A DNA stretch of 64,000 nt from Isoetes taiwanensis. Its lineage: Eukaryota; Streptophyta; Lycopodiopsida; Isoetales; Isoetaceae. The position numbers and the translations under genes were made by a program. Of the stretch, positions 1 to 12,699 are shown in pieces. Below the pieces are notes generated by a model, which was not told the DNA's origin, did no database searches, and saw only the letters and a program-made list of their open reading frames with translations. The DNA lies in contig JAJEKV010000157.1 of NCBI GenBank assembly GCA_021234155.1, forward strand, positions 1,127,473 to 1,191,472, written 5' to 3'. The stretch's first letter is position 1. The number at the start of each line of letters is the position of its first letter.

Positions 1-170
1 TAAGTGCAATAAGTTATCTTGTTTTTCAAAGAACCATTGGATTCTTAGTGCAAATCGTCTAAATGCAATAAGTTATCTTGTTTTTCAAAGAACCATTGGA
101 TTCTTTAGTGCAAATTGTCTAAGTGCAATAAGTTATCTTGTTTTTCAAAGAACCATTGCATTCTTAGAAA
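1..170. repeat. 60-bp tandem repeat, about 2.8 copies
   Basis: Three consecutive copies of a ~60-bp unit begin near 1, 60 and 119. Each contains AAGTTATCTTGTTTTTCAAA and then AGAACCATTGGATTC. The copies are nearly identical. The repeat starts at the window edge, so its full extent is unknown. It is not related to the tRNA unit that starts at about 1521. Confidence 0.85.
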
Positions 171-273
171 GAACCATTGGATAAGATAAATTAGATGGCA
201 TTAAAACCATTGGATGACGTGGATAACTATTGGATCGCCTATAGCGAACCTTAGTACCAACTAGATATAGGCA

Positions 274-740
274 TGGTTTAATGGTGTTCCACTAATGATA
301 TCCAAAATGGGGGATAATGTTAGGAGGCAAAGTCTTGCCATTTTATAATGCTTGGGGATTTGTTGCAATGGTCCTATTCCCCATAAACAATTACATCTCA
401 AATTCTTAATGGTCTAAATTATACCAAGATGTAGGAACGGTTTAATGGCGTTCCACTAACGATATCCAAAATGGGGGAATAATGTTAGGATATTGCATGG
501 TCTTGCCATTTTAATGCTTGGGGATTTGTTGCAATGGTCCTTTCCTCCATAAAGAAATACATCTCACAATTCTTAATGGTTTGTTATGCAAAAATGTAGG
601 CGTGGTTTAATGGTTTTTCTCTAACAATATCCAAAATGTTAGGATATTGTTAGGATTTTGCGTGGTCCTATGACATTAATGCTTAGACATCATGCACCCC
701 CTCAAAGAATACAAATCAAATTCTTGATGGTTTTGTTATG
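274..740. repeat. ~165-bp tandem repeat, about 3 copies
   Basis: Copies begin near 276, 438 and 604, each opening with GGTTTAATGG and followed by a TATCCAAAATG block and a GTTAGGAT block. The third copy is more diverged. No coding or RNA function is visible. Confidence 0.75.
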
Positions 741-779
741 CAAAAATAGGCGTTAAGTAATTGAAGTAGTTGAAGTAAC

Positions 780-1300
780 TTGTCTTACATGGAATACTAG
801 TATAAGGACATGTGATCATGCACGTGCATCACATGTAGCAAATCAAGTACTCTGTCCTACCACTATAAAGACCCGTGATATGGAAGGATAGGACATGTAG
901 AGAATCAAGTATTCTTTCCTACTTCTATAAAGACTTGTGACAATAGAAGTATTACACATGTCGTAATTCATGTATTCTTTCCTACAATGCCTTAGCAAAT
1001 AAAGTACTCTTTCCTACTACTATAAAGACATGTGACATGGAAGCATACGACATGTAGAGAATCAAGTATTCTTTCCTACTTCTATAAAGACATGTGACAA
1101 TAGAAGTATTACATATGTCGTAATTCATGTATTCTTTCCTACAATGCCTTAGTAAATAAAGTACTTACTCGTCTACTACTATAAAGACATGTGAATGGAA
1201 GTATAGGACATGTAGAGAATCAAATATTTTTTACATCTACAGACTATAAAGACATGTAGAACAATAGAATTATTAGACATGTAGAAATTCAAGTATTGGA
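780..1300. repeat. ~157-bp tandem repeat, about 3 copies
   Basis: ACATGTAGAGAATCAAGTAT recurs near 893, 1049 and 1208, alternating with CTATAAAGACATGTGA and TTCTTTCCTAC blocks. ACATGT palindromes are frequent. A transition zone (1300-1520) leads into the tRNA array and shows no other feature. Confidence 0.75.
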
Positions 1301-1940
1301 TGTTTTGGTTCAGAAACAAAAGAAATTGGATTGTATTATAAAAAACATGTCTCCACAACAATAGAAGATTGGACATGTAAAACAAAGTTGGATGTTTTTA
1401 GTCCAAATCAAAAAAAGAACACCATTATCGAACAAAACCATACCTCCACAAATCCACATGTAGGATTCTTTGAAAACAGGACATGTAGACCTACAAAAAA
1501 CATGTTGTTATTTTCATGGTTTGAAAATTTTTAATGTGAAAAAAAGTGGTTGTTTGTTGTCACATCAAGCATTAGTCTTAGAGAACATTTAAAATTTCTA
1601 TTAGATTCTATTCTACTCTACCTTTTTAGAGAACATTCAAGATGTCTATTGAATTCTATTCTAGCAATGTGGTAGATAATCAAATCTTGCCAAAGGCATT
1701 TGATTATAGGAGTGATTCGAGAGGTAGTTTTTCGTGGCTATAGTGCTTTTTATTCGTTTTATATGAAGCATAATGCAAGAAAGTTTTTCTACATCTATGT
1801 GCATTCTCTAAATGAAGTTGAGAGGGGCATTGGAGTTGGTAGACATTAGGGCTGAGCATTGGCTTGTGAGGCAAGAACTTGGTGATACATTTGCATCTGA
1901 ACAAACTTAAAAGATGTTCAATACAATGATTGTTATCAAG

Positions 1941-2001
1941 ATTTTTGAGGCGTGGTGGGCCCCATAACCCACAGGTCCCAAGATCGAAACTTGGCTCGAT
2001 A
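1941..2001 (+). pseudogene. tRNA-iMet remnant, 5' half lost
   Basis: The acceptor 5' strand and D arm are gone. The anticodon arm is present with one extra C before CCATAA. The T arm CCAAG-ATCGAAA-CTTGG is complete, and the 3' acceptor strand is CTCGAT. A T-run follows. Confidence 0.8.
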
Positions 2002-2585
2002 GTTTTTTTTTTTTTTTTTTTTTTTAAACCGCCTGTCTTGATTTGTGATTATCAATTGTCCTCCGATAGGTGTGGGGTTGTAACTCATTCAATGTGCATC
2101 CTATATTGTCTCATGACCACCTTGAATCTTTTTTAATGTGAAAAAAACTCTACTCGATTCTTCTAATGTTGTTATTTTGCAGTTTATCGTGGTTGTTTTG
2201 TGTCACATCCAGCATTCGTCTTAGAGAACATTTAAAATTTGTATTAGGTTCTATTCTACTCTACCTTTTTAGAGAACATTCAAGATGTCTATTGAATTCT
2301 ATTCTAGCAATGTGGTAGATAATCAAATCTTGCCAAAGGCATTTGATTATAGGAGTGATTTCAGAGGTAGTTTTCGTGGGTATAGTGCTTTTATTCGTTT
2401 TATATGAAGCATAATGCAAGAAAGTTTTTCTACATCTATGTGCATTCTCTAAATGAAGTTTAGAGGGGGGCATTGGAGTTGGTAGACATTAGGGCTGACA
2501 TTGGCTTTGCGTGAGGCAAGAACTTGGTGATACATTTGCATCTAAACAAACTAAAAGATATTTCAATACAATGATTGTTATCAAG

Positions 2586-2656
2586 ATCAGAGTGGGCAAT
2601 GTGAAGCGTGGTGGGCCCATAACCCACGAGTCCCAAGATCGAAACTTGGCTCGATA
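2586..2656 (+). pseudogene. degenerate tRNA-iMet copy
   Basis: The 5' acceptor strand ATCAGAG is intact but faces a short 3' strand CTCGAT. The D arm is altered (GGGCAATGTGAAGCG). The anticodon arm with CAT is intact, and the ACAGG of the variable region reads ACGAG. Confidence 0.8.
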
Positions 2657-3247
2657 GTTTATTTTCCCTTTTTTTTTTTTTTTTTTTAGAAACCTGTCTT
2701 GATTTGTGATTATCAATTGTCCTCCAGATAAGTGTGGGGTTGTAACTCATTCAATTCATCCTATATTGTCTCATGACCATCTTGAAAATTTTTAATGTAA
2801 AAAAAAAACTCTACTCGATTCTTTTAATGTTGTTATTTTGCGGTTTGTCGTGGTTGTTTTGTGTCACATCATCCAAAGATTCGTCTTAGAGAACATTTAA
2901 AATTTCTATTAGATTCTATTCTTCTCTACCTTTTTAGAGAACATTCAAGATGTCTATTGAATTCTATTCTAGCAATGTGGTAGATAATCAAATCTTGCCA
3001 AAGGCATTTGATTATAGGAGTGATTTCAGAGGTAGTTTTCGTGGCTATAGTGCTTTTATTCATTTTATATGAAGCATAATGCAAGAAAGTTTTTCTACAT
3101 CTATGTGCATTCTCTAAATGAAGTTGAGGGGCATTGGAGTTGGTAGACATTAGGGTGACATTGGCTTGCTTGAAGAGGCAAGAACTTGGTATACATTTGC
3201 ATCTGAAAACAAACTAAAAGATGTTCAATACAATGATTGTTATCAAG

Positions 3248-3320
3248 ATCGAGTTGTGGCAATGGTAGCGTGGTGGGCCCATAACCCACAGGTCCCAAGA
3301 TCGAAACTTGGCTCTCGATA
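3248..3320 (+). pseudogene. degenerate tRNA-iMet copy
   Basis: 5' strand ATCGAG, 3' strand CTCTCGAT. The D arm is altered (TTGTGGCAATGGTAGCG). The anticodon and T arms are canonical. Confidence 0.8.
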
Positions 3321-3351
<31 letters not shown>

Positions 3352-3918
3352 TTTATTTCTAGAAACCTGTCTTGATTTGTGATTATCAATTGTGTCCTCC
3401 GATAAGTGTGGGGTTGTAACTCATTCAATGTTCATCCTATATTGTCTCATGACCATCTTGAATCTTTTTAATGTAAAAAAACTCTACTCGATTCTTTTAA
3501 TGTTGTTATTTTGCGGTTTGTGGTTGGTTGTTTTGTGTCACATCCAAACATTCGTCTTAGAGAACATTTAAAATGTCTATTAGATTCTATTCTATTCTAC
3601 CCTTTTAGAGAACATTCAAGATGTCTATTGAATTCTATTCTAGCAATGTGGTAGATAATCAAATCTTGCCAAAGGCATTTGATTATAGGAGTGATTTCAG
3701 AGTAGTTTTTCGTGGCTATAGTGCTTTTATTCGTTTTATATGAAGCATAATGCAAGAAAGTTTTTCTACATCTATGTGCATTCTCTAAATGAAGTTGAGA
3801 GGGGCATTGGGTTGGTAGACATTAGGGGTGACATTGGCTTGCTTGTGAGGCAAGAACTTGGTATTACATTTGCATCTCAACAAACTAAAAGATGTTCAAT
3901 ACAATGATTGTTATCAAG

Positions 3919-3987
3919 ATCGAGTGGGCAATTTGGCGTGGTGGGCCCATAACCCACAGGGTCCCAAGATTGAAACTTGGCTCGATA
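3919..3987 (+). pseudogene. degenerate tRNA-iMet copy
   Basis: Both acceptor strands lack one base but still pair over six positions (ATCGAG with CTCGAT). The D arm is shortened, there is one extra G in the variable region, and the T loop reads ATTGAAA. Confidence 0.8.
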
Positions 3988-3990
3988 GTT

Positions 3991-4023
<33 letters not shown>

Positions 4024-4576
4024 CTAAACCTGTCTTGATTTGTGATTATCAATTGTCCTCCGATAAGTGTGGGGTTGTAACTCATTCAATGTGCATCCTA
4101 TATTGTCTCATGACCATCTTGAATCTTTTTTAATGTGAAAAAAACTCTACTCGATTCTTCTAATGTTGTTATTTTGCAGTTTGTCGTGGTTGTTTTGTGT
4201 CACATCCAGCATTCGTCTTAGAGAACATTTAAAATTTCTATTAGGTTCTATTCTACTCTACCTTTTTAGAGAACATTCAAGATGTCTATTGAATTCTATT
4301 CTAGCAATGTGGTAGATAATCAAATCTTGCCAAAGGCATTTGATTATAGGAGTGATTTCAGAGGTAGTTTTCGTGGGTATAGTGCTTTTATTCGTTTTAT
4401 ATGAAGCATAATGCAAGAAAGTTTTTCTACATCTATTTGCATTCTCTAAATGAAGTTGAGAGGGGCATTGAAGTTGGTAGACACTAGGGCAGCATTGGCT
4501 TGCGTGAGGCAAGAACTTGGTATTCTGTTGCATCTGAACAAAATAAAAGATGTTCAATACAATGATTGTTATCAAG

Positions 4577-4648
4577 ATCAGAGTGGCGCAGCGAAAGCGT
4601 GGTGGGCCCATAACCCACAGGTCCCAAGATCGAAACTTGGCTCTGATA
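4577..4648 (+). tRNA. tRNA-iMet(CAU), one D-loop change
   Basis: 72 nt with all four stems paired. The only difference from the canonical copies is D-loop AGCGAAA instead of AGCGGAA, which removes one of the two conserved loop G residues. A T-rich tract follows. It is a possible gene if the change is real and tolerated, or if it is a consensus error. Confidence 0.8.
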
Positions 4649-5239
4649 GTTTGTTTTTCTTTTTTTGTTTTTATTTTTATTTCTAGAAACCGTCTTGATT
4701 TGTGATTATCAATTGTCATCCGATAAGTGTGGGGTTGTAACTCATTCAATGTTCATCCTATATTGTCTCATGACCATCTTGAATCTTTTTTAATGTGAAA
4801 AAAAACTCTACTCGATTCTTTTAATGTTGTTATTTTTGCAGTTTGTCGTGGTTGTTTTGTGTCACATCCAGCATCCGTCTTAGATAACATTTAAAATGTC
4901 TATTAGATTCTATTCTACTCTACCTTTTTAGAGAACATTCAAGATGTCTATTGAATTCTATTCTAGCAATGTGGTAGATAATCAAATCTTGCCAAAGGCA
5001 TTTGATTATAGGAGGGATTTCAGAGGTAGTTTTCGTGGCTATAGTGCTTTTATTCGTTTTATATGAAGCATAATGCAAGAAAGTTTTTCTACATCTATGT
5101 GCATTCTCTAAATGAAGTTGAGAGGGGCATTGGAGTTGGTAGACATTAGGGCAGCATTGGCTTGCGCGAGGCAAGAACTTGGTGATACATTTGCATCTCA
5201 ACAAACTAAAAGATGTTCAATACAATGATTGTTATCAAG

Positions 5240-5308
5240 ATCAAAGTGGCGCAGTGAAGGCGTGGTGGGCCCATAACCCGTGTCCCAAGATTGAAACTTG
5301 GCTCGATA
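5240..5308 (+). pseudogene. degenerate tRNA-iMet copy
   Basis: 5' strand ATCAAAG, 3' strand CTCGAT. The 3' side of the anticodon stem is damaged (CCC then GTGTCCC). The D arm is GCGCAGTGAAGGCG. Confidence 0.8.
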
Positions 5309-5895
5309 GTTTTTTTTTTTTTTTTTAGAAAAAGCTGTCTTGATTTGTGATTATCAATTGTCCTCCGATAAGTGTGGGGTTGTAACTCATTCAATGTGCA
5401 TCCTATATTGTCTCATGACCACCTTGAAAATTTTTAATGTGAAAAAAACTCTCTCTACTTTCGATTTCTAATGTTGTTGTTTTTTTGCGGTTTGTCGTGG
5501 TTGTTTTTGTGTCACATCAAAGATTCGCATTCTTCTTAGAGAACATTTAAAATTTCTATTAGATTCTATTCTACTCTACCTTTTTAGAGAACATTCAAGA
5601 TGTCTATTGAATTCTATTCTAGCAATGTGGTAGATAATCAAATCTTGCCAAAGGCATTTGATTATAGGAGTGATTGAGAGGTAGTTTTTCGTGGCTATAG
5701 TGCTTTTATTTCGTTTTATATGAAGCATAATGCAAGAAAGTTTTTCTACATCTATGTGCATTCTCTAAATGAAGTTGAGAGGGGCATTGAGTTGGTAGAC
5801 ATTAGGATGACATTGGCTTGCATGAGGCAAGAACTTGGTATTACATTTGCATCTGAACAAACTAAAAGATGTTCAATACAATGATTGTTATCAAG

Positions 5896-5965
5896 ATCAA
5901 AGTGGGCTTGGTGAAGCGTGGTGGGCCCATAACCCACAGGTCCCAAGATCAAACTTGGCTCGATA
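5896..5965 (+). pseudogene. degenerate tRNA-iMet copy
   Basis: 5' strand ATCAAAG, D arm GGGCTTGGTGAAGCG, T loop one base short (ATCAAA), 3' strand CTCGAT. The anticodon arm is intact. Confidence 0.8.
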
Positions 5966-6566
5966 GTTTGTTTTTTTTTTTTTTTTTTTTTTTATTTCTA
6001 GAAATTTGTCTTGATTTGTGATTATCAATTGTCCTCCGATAAGTGTGGGGTTGTAACTCATTCAATGTTCATCCTATATTGTCTCATGACCATCTTGAAA
6101 ATTTTTTTAATGTGAAAAAAAAAACTCTACTCGATTCTTTTAATGTTGTTATTTTTTTGCGGTTTGTAAATTGGTTGTTTTGTGTCACATCCAAAGATCC
6201 GTCTTAGAGAACATTTAAAATTTCTATTAGATTCTATTCTACTCTACCTTTTTAGAGAACATTCAAGATGTCTATTGAATTCTATTCTAGCAATGTGGTA
6301 GATAATCAAATCTTGCCAAAGGCATTTGATTATAGGAGTGATTTCAGAGGTAGTTTTCGTGGCTATAGTGCTTTTTTATTCGTTTTATATGAAGCATAAT
6401 GCAAGAAGTTTTTTTTCTACATCTATGTGCATTCTCTAAATGAAGTTGAGAGGGGCATTGGAGTTGGTAGACATTAGGGCGAGCATTGGCTTTGTGAGGC
6501 AAGAACTTGGTGATACATTTGCATCTGAACAAACTAAAAGATGTTCAATACATGATTGTTATCAAG

Positions 6567-6637
6567 ATCGAAAGTGGGCTTGTGAAGCGTGGTGGGCCCA
6601 TAACCCACAGGTCCCAAGATTGAAACTTGGCTCGATA
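6567..6637 (+). pseudogene. degenerate tRNA-iMet copy
   Basis: 5' strand ATCGAAAG, D arm GGGCTTGTGAAGCG, T loop ATTGAAA, 3' strand CTCGAT. The anticodon arm is intact. Confidence 0.8.
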
Positions 6638-6640
6638 GTT

Positions 6641-6676
<36 letters not shown>

Positions 6677-7231
6677 ACTGTCTTGATTTGTGATTATCAA
6701 TTGTCCTCCGATAAGTGTGGGGTTGTAACTCATTCAATGTGCATCCTATATTGTCTCATGACCACCTTGAAAATTTTTAATGTGAAAAAACTCTACTTCG
6801 ATTCTTCTAATGTTGTTATTTTTGCGTTTTTGTCGTGGTTGTTTTGTGTCACATCCAAAGCATCGTCTTAGAGAACATTTAAAATTTCTATTAGATTCTA
6901 TTCTACTCTACCTTTTTTAGAGAACATTCAAGATGTCTATTGAATTCTATTCTAGCAATGTGGTAGATAATCAAATCTTGCCAAAGGCATTTGATTATAG
7001 GAGTGATTTCAGAGGTAGTTTTCGTGGCTATAGTGCTTTTTTATTCATTTTATATGAAGCATAATGCAAGAAAGTTTTTCTACATCTATGTGCATTCTCT
7101 AAATGAAGTTGAGAGGGGCATTGGAGTTTGGTAGACATTAGGGCGACATTGGCTTGCGTGAGGCAAGAACTTGGTATACATTTTGCATCTGAACAAACTA
7201 AAAGATGTTCAATACAATGATTGTTATCAAG

Positions 7232-7299
7232 ATCGAGTGCGCAATGAAGCGTGGTGGGCCCATAACCCACAGGTCCCAAGATCGAAACTTGGCTCTGAT

Positions 7300-7300
<1 letters not shown>
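7232..7300 (+). pseudogene. degenerate tRNA-iMet copy
   Basis: 5' strand ATCGAG faces an intact 3' strand CTCTGAT. The D arm GCGCAATGAAGCG is short. The anticodon and T arms are canonical. Confidence 0.8.
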
Positions 7301-7332
<32 letters not shown>

Positions 7333-7890
7333 TTCTCAAAAATGTCTTGATTTGTGATTCTCAATTGTCCTCCGATAAGTGTGGGGTTGTAATTCATTCA
7401 ATGTGCATCCTATATTGTCTCATGACCACCTTGAATCATTTTTAATGTGAAAAAAAACTCTACTCGATTCTTTTAATGTTGTTATTTTGCAATTTGTCAT
7501 GGTTGTTTTTTGTCACAGCCAGCATCCGTCTTAGAGAACATTTAAAATGTCTATTAGATTCTATTCTACTCTACCTTCTTAGAGAACATTGAAGATGTCT
7601 ATTGAATTCTATTCTAGCAATGTGGTAGATAATCAAATCTTGCCAAAGGCATTTGATAATATAAGTGATTTTAGAGGTAGTTTTCGTGGCTATAGTGCTT
7701 TTATTCGTTTTATATGAAGAATAATGCAAGAAAGTTTTTCTACGTCCATGTGCATTCTCTAAATGAAGTTGAGAGGGGCACTGGAGTTGGTAGACATTAG
7801 GGCAACATTGGCTTGTGCGAGGCAAGAACTTGGTATTACATTTGCATCTAAACAAACTAAAAGATGTTCAGTACACTGATTGTTATCAAG

Positions 7891-7957
7891 ATCAGAGTGG
7901 GCGGAAGCGTGGTGGGCCCATAACCCACAGGTCCCAAGATCGAAACTTGGCTCTGAT

Positions 7958-7958
<1 letters not shown>
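7891..7958 (+). pseudogene. tRNA-iMet with a 4-nt D-arm deletion
   Basis: Both acceptor strands (ATCAGAG and CTCTGAT), the anticodon arm and the T arm are canonical. The D arm has lost four bases (TGGGCGGAAGCG), giving 68 nt and a defective A box. Confidence 0.8.
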
Positions 7959-7993
<35 letters not shown>

Positions 7994-8549
7994 ACTGTCT
8001 TGATTTGTGATTATCAATTGTCCCTTCCGATAAGTGTGGGGTTGTAACTCATTCAATGTGCATCCTATATTGTCTCATGACCACCTTTGAAAATTTTTAA
8101 TCAAAAAAAAAAAAACTCTACTCGATTCTTTTAATGTTGTTATTTTGCAGTTTGTCGTGGTTGTTTTGTGTCACATCCAGCGTTCGTCTTAGAGAACATT
8201 TAAAATTTCTATTAGATTCTATTCTACTCTACCTTTTTAGAGAACATTCAAGATGTCTATTGAATTCTATTCTAGCAATGTGGTAGATAATCAAATCTTG
8301 CCAAAGGCATTTGATTATAGGAGTGATTTCAGAGGTAGTTTTTCGTGGCTATAGTGCTTTTATTAGTTTTATATGAAGCATAATGCAAGAAAGTTTTTCT
8401 ACATCTATTTGCATTCTCTAAATGAAGTTGAGAGGGGCATTGAGTTGGTAGACATTAGGGCGACATTGGCTGGCTGTGAGGCAAGAACTTGGTATTACAT
8501 TTGCATCTGAACAAACTAAAAGATGTTCAATACAATGATTGTTATCAAG

Positions 8550-8626
8550 ATCGAGTGGGCAGTTTTTGCGTGAAGGCGTGGTGGGCCCATAACCCACAGG
8601 TCCCAAGATCGAAACTTGGCTCGATA
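8550..8626 (+). pseudogene. degenerate tRNA-iMet copy, expanded D arm
   Basis: The D region is enlarged (GGGCAGTTTTTGCGTGAAGG), interrupting the A box. The acceptor strands are ATCGAG and CTCGAT. The anticodon and T arms are canonical. Confidence 0.8.
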
Positions 8627-9224
8627 GTTTTTTTTTTTTTTTTTTTTTTTTTTTATTTCTAGAAACCTGTCTTGATTTGTGATTATCAATTGTCCTCCAG
8701 ATAAGTGTGGGGTTGTAACTCATTCAATGTTCATCCTATATTGTCTCATGACCATCTTGAATCTTTTTTAATGTGAAAAAAAACTCTACTCGATTCTTTT
8801 AATGTTGTTATTTTGCGGTTTTGTCGTGGTTGTTTTGTGTCACATCCAAACATTCGATCTTAGAGAACATTTAAAATGTCTATTAGATTCTATTCTATTC
8901 TACCTTTTTAGAGAACATTCAAGATGTCTATTGAATTCTATTCTAGCAATGTGGTAGATAATCAAATCTTGCCAAAGGCATTTGATTATAGGAGTGATTT
9001 CAGAGGTAGTTTTCGTGGCTATAGTGCTTTTTTATTCGTTTTTTTATATGAAGCATAATGCAAGAAAGTTTTTCTACATCTATGTGCATTCTCTAAATGA
9101 AGTTGAGAGGGGCATTGGAGTTGGTAGACATTAGCAAAGCATTGGGCTGCGTGAGGCAAGAACTTGGTATTACATTTGCATCTGAACAAACTAAAAGATG
9201 TTCAATACAATGATTGTTATCAAG

Positions 9225-9296
9225 ATCAAGAGTGGGGCATTGAAGCGTGGTGGGCCCATAACCCACGAGGTCCCAAGATCGAAACTTGGCTCGATA
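9225..9296 (+). pseudogene. degenerate tRNA-iMet copy
   Basis: 5' strand ATCAAGAG, D arm GGGGCATTGAAGCG, variable region ACGAGGTC, 3' strand CTCGAT. Confidence 0.8.
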
Positions 9297-9882
9297 GTTT
9301 ATTTTTTTTTTTTTTTTTTTTTTTATTTCTAGAAACTGTCTTGATTTGTGATTAACAATTGTCCTCCAATAAGTGTGGGGTTGTAACTCATTCAATGTTC
9401 ATCCTATATTGTCTCATGACCATCTTGAATCTTTTTTAATGTGAAAAAAACTCTACTCGATTCTTTTAATGTTGTTATTTTGCAGTTTGTCGTGGTTGTT
9501 TTGTGTCACATCCAGCATTCGTCTTAGAGAACATTTAAAATTTCTATTAGGTTCTATTCTACTCTACCTTTTTAGAGAACATTCAAGATGTCTATTGAAT
9601 TCTATTCTAGCAATGTGGTAGATAATCAAATCTTGCCAAAGGCATTTGATTATAGGAGTGATTTCAGAGGTAGTTTTCGTGGCTATAGTGCTTTTGTTCA
9701 TTTTATATGAAGCATAATGCAAGAAAGTTTTTCTACATCTATGTGCATTCTCTAAATGAAGTTGAGAGGGGCATTGGAGTTGGTAGACATTAGGGCAGCA
9801 TTGGCTTGCGCGAGGCAAGAACTTGGTATTCTGTTGCATCTGAACAAACTAAAAGATGTTCAATACACTGATTGTTATCAAG

Positions 9883-9954
9883 ATCAGAGTGGCGCAGCGG
9901 AAGCGTGGTGGGCCCATAACCCACAGGTCCCAAGATCGAAACTTGGCTCTGATA
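9883..9954 (+). tRNA. tRNA-iMet(CAU), intact
   Basis: Initiator methionine tRNA, which carries Met to the 40S subunit for start-codon recognition. It is 72 nt: acceptor ATCAGAG/CTCTGAT (7 bp), D stem GCGC/GCGT around AGCGGAA, anticodon stem GTGGG/CCCAC around CCCATAA (anticodon CAT), and T stem CCAAG/CTTGG around ATCGAAA. Initiator marks seen are the A1:U72 pair, three G:C pairs at the base of the anticodon stem, and A54/A60 in the T loop. The A box TGGCGCAGCGG and the B box GATCGAAAC fit Pol III consensus. A CAA triplet sits just upstream, as in plant tRNA genes. A T-run from about 9969 can terminate Pol III. The T-stem A:T pair replaces the G:C pair I recall in the usual plant iMet. Confidence 0.95.
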
Positions 9955-10535
9955 GTTTATTTTCCCCTTTTTTTTTCCCAGAAACTGTCTTGATTTGTGA
10001 TTATCAATTGTCCTTCGATAAGTGTGGGGTTGTAACTCATTCAATGTGCATCCTATATTGTCTCATGACCACCTTGAAAATTTGTAATGTGAAAAAAACT
10101 CTACTTGATTCTTCTAATGTTGTTATTTTGCAGTTTGTCGTGGTTGTTTAGTGTCACATCCAGCATTCGTCTTAGAGAACATTTAAAATTTGTATTAGGT
10201 TCTATTCTACTCTACCTTTTTAGAGAACATTCAAGATGTCTATTGAATTCTATTCTAGCAATGTGGTAGATAATCAAATCTTGCCAAAGGCATTTGATTA
10301 TAGGAGTGATTTCAGAGGTAGTTTTCGTGGCTATAGTGCTTTTGTTCATTTTATATGAAGCATAATGCAAGAAAGTTTTTCTACATCTATGTGCATTCTC
10401 TAAATGAAGTTGAGAGGGGCATTGGAGTTGGTAGACATTAGGGGCGGCATTGGCTTGCTTGTGAGGGCCAAGAACTTGGTATACATTTGCATCTCAACAA
10501 ACTAAAAGATGTTCAATACAATGATTGTTATCAAG

Positions 10536-10606
10536 ATCGAGTGGTGGGCGTGAGGCGTGGTGGGCCCATAACCCACAGGTCCCAAGATCGAAACTTGGCT
10601 CTGATA
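10536..10606 (+). pseudogene. degenerate tRNA-iMet copy
   Basis: 5' strand ATCGAG and a rearranged D arm (GGTGGGCGTGAGGCG). Everything from the anticodon arm to the 3' strand CTCTGAT is canonical. Confidence 0.8.
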
Positions 10607-11206
10607 GTTTATTTTCCTTTTTTTTGTTTTTTTTTTTATTTCTAGAAACTGTCTTGATTTGTGATTATCAATTGTCCTCCGATAAGTGTGGGGTTGTAAC
10701 TCATTCAATGTGCATCCTATATTGTCTCATGACCACCTTGAAAATTTTTAATGCGAAAAAAACTCTACTCGATTCTTCTAATGTTGTTATTTTTGCGGTT
10801 TAGTTTGTCGTGGTTGTTTTGTGTCACATCCAACATTCGTCTTAGAGAACATTTAAAATTTCTATTAGATTCTATTCTACTCTACCTTCTTAGAGAACAT
10901 TCAAGATGTCTATTGAATTCTATTCTAGCAATGTGGTAGATAATCAAATCTTGCCAAAGGCATTTGATTATAGGAGTGATTTCAGAGGTAGTTTTCGTGG
11001 CTATAGTGCTTTTATTCATTTTATATGAAGCATAATGCAAGAAAGTTTTTCTACATCTATGTGCATTCTCTAAATGAAGTTGAGAGGGGCATTGGAGTTG
11101 GTAGACATTAGGGCGGCATTGGATTGGCTTGAGGCAAGGCAAGAACTTGGTATACATTTGCATCCGAACAAACTAAAAGATGTTCAATACAATGATTGTT
11201 ATCAAG

Positions 11207-11276
11207 ATCGAGTGGCACAGTGAGGCGTGGTGGGCCCATAACCCACGAGGTCCCAAGATCGAAACTTGGCTCGATA
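11207..11276 (+). pseudogene. degenerate tRNA-iMet copy
   Basis: Acceptor strands ATCGAG and CTCGAT, D arm GGCACAGTGAGGCG, variable region ACGAGGTC. The anticodon and T arms are canonical. Confidence 0.8.
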
Positions 11277-11871
11277 GTTTTTTTTTTTTTTTTTTTTTTT
11301 ATTTCTAGAAAACTGTCTTGATTTGTGATTCTCAATTGTCCTCCGATAAGTGTGGGGTTGTAACTCATTCAATGTTCATCCTATATTGTCTCATGACCAT
11401 CTTGAATCATTTTTAATGTGAAAAAACTCTACTCGATTCTTTTAATGTTGTTATTTTTGCGTTTTTTGTCGTGGTTGTTTTGTGTCACATCCAAACATCG
11501 TCTTAGAGAACATTTAAAATGTCTATTAGATTCTATTCTATTCTACCTTTTTAGAGAACATTCAAGATGTCTATTGAATTTTATTCTAGCAATGTGGTAG
11601 ATAATCAAATCTTGCCAAAGGCATTTGATTATAGGAGTGATTTCAGAGGTAGTTTTCGTGGCTATAGTGCTTTTATTCGTTTTATATGAAGCATAATGCA
11701 AGAAAGTTTTTCTACATCTATGTGCATTCTCTAAATGAAGTTGAGAGGGGCATTGGAGTTGGTAGACATTAGGCAAGACTTTGGCATTTTGAGCTAAAAG
11801 AACTTGGTATTTATCAAGATACATGTTATCTGAACAAACTAAAAGATGTTCAATACAAGATTGTTATCAAG

Positions 11872-11962
11872 AGATTTGTAAATTATCAAAAGCGTCAAGT
11901 GGGCCCATCAATATCAATATTCCCTTTTGATGATTTGGAGGAAATTCCAACATGGCTCGATA
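11872..11962 (+). pseudogene. heavily corrupted tRNA-iMet remnant
   Basis: Only GTGGGCCCAT of the anticodon arm and a terminal GGCTCGATAG survive, with unrelated AT-rich sequence inserted between them. This marks the left end of the scrambled stretch. Confidence 0.55.
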
Positions 11963-12699
11963 GTTTATTTTCTAATCCTTTTTTTTTTTTTTTTGTCTTG
12001 GTTAGTTCTTCCATTTGTGATTATCAATTGTCCCTCAGACAAAGTGTGGGGTTGTAACTCATTCAATTTGGGGGCTTTCCTATATTGTCTCATAGACCAC
12101 CTTGAAGTTTTTTTAATTTTACTTTTGAAAAAAATCTTCTTTCGATTTTTTTTTCATTTGTTGTTATTTTTTTGTGAGGTCTATTTTATTTATTCCTTGG
12201 GGTATAAGATTGGTCAAATAAAAGATTGGTGTCAAGACTTATTCTCATTCATCTTAGGCACATTTAAATTTTCAATGATTTTTTTAAAATTTTCAAGAAC
12301 TTCTGTTGTATTTCCATCTTAAGTTCTTATTCTGGTTCCTTGTATGAAACTTATCAATTGGATGGGTTGTAACTCAAAGGTGTGCTAAAGTGAATAAAAT
12401 TCTTCTAAAGTTGCCAATTCTTGGGCATTTGATTTGGAAAGGCATTTTGTAATGTGTTTTATTTTATGTTAAAATGATTTTTGAATGCCCATATTGTATC
12501 AAGGAGTAAAGTTTTTTTTTCTCACTTCTATTGCTTTTTATATGCATTTTCTACATCTATCATTCTTAAATGAAGAGAAGGCCATTGGGTCCAAGGCATT
12601 GATTGGGAGGAATTCTATTCAAGAACTTGGTGAGCATAATGATGATGAAGCTGGTGACAAACTAAAAGATGTAGACCAAAGGCATTGACATTTTTCAAG

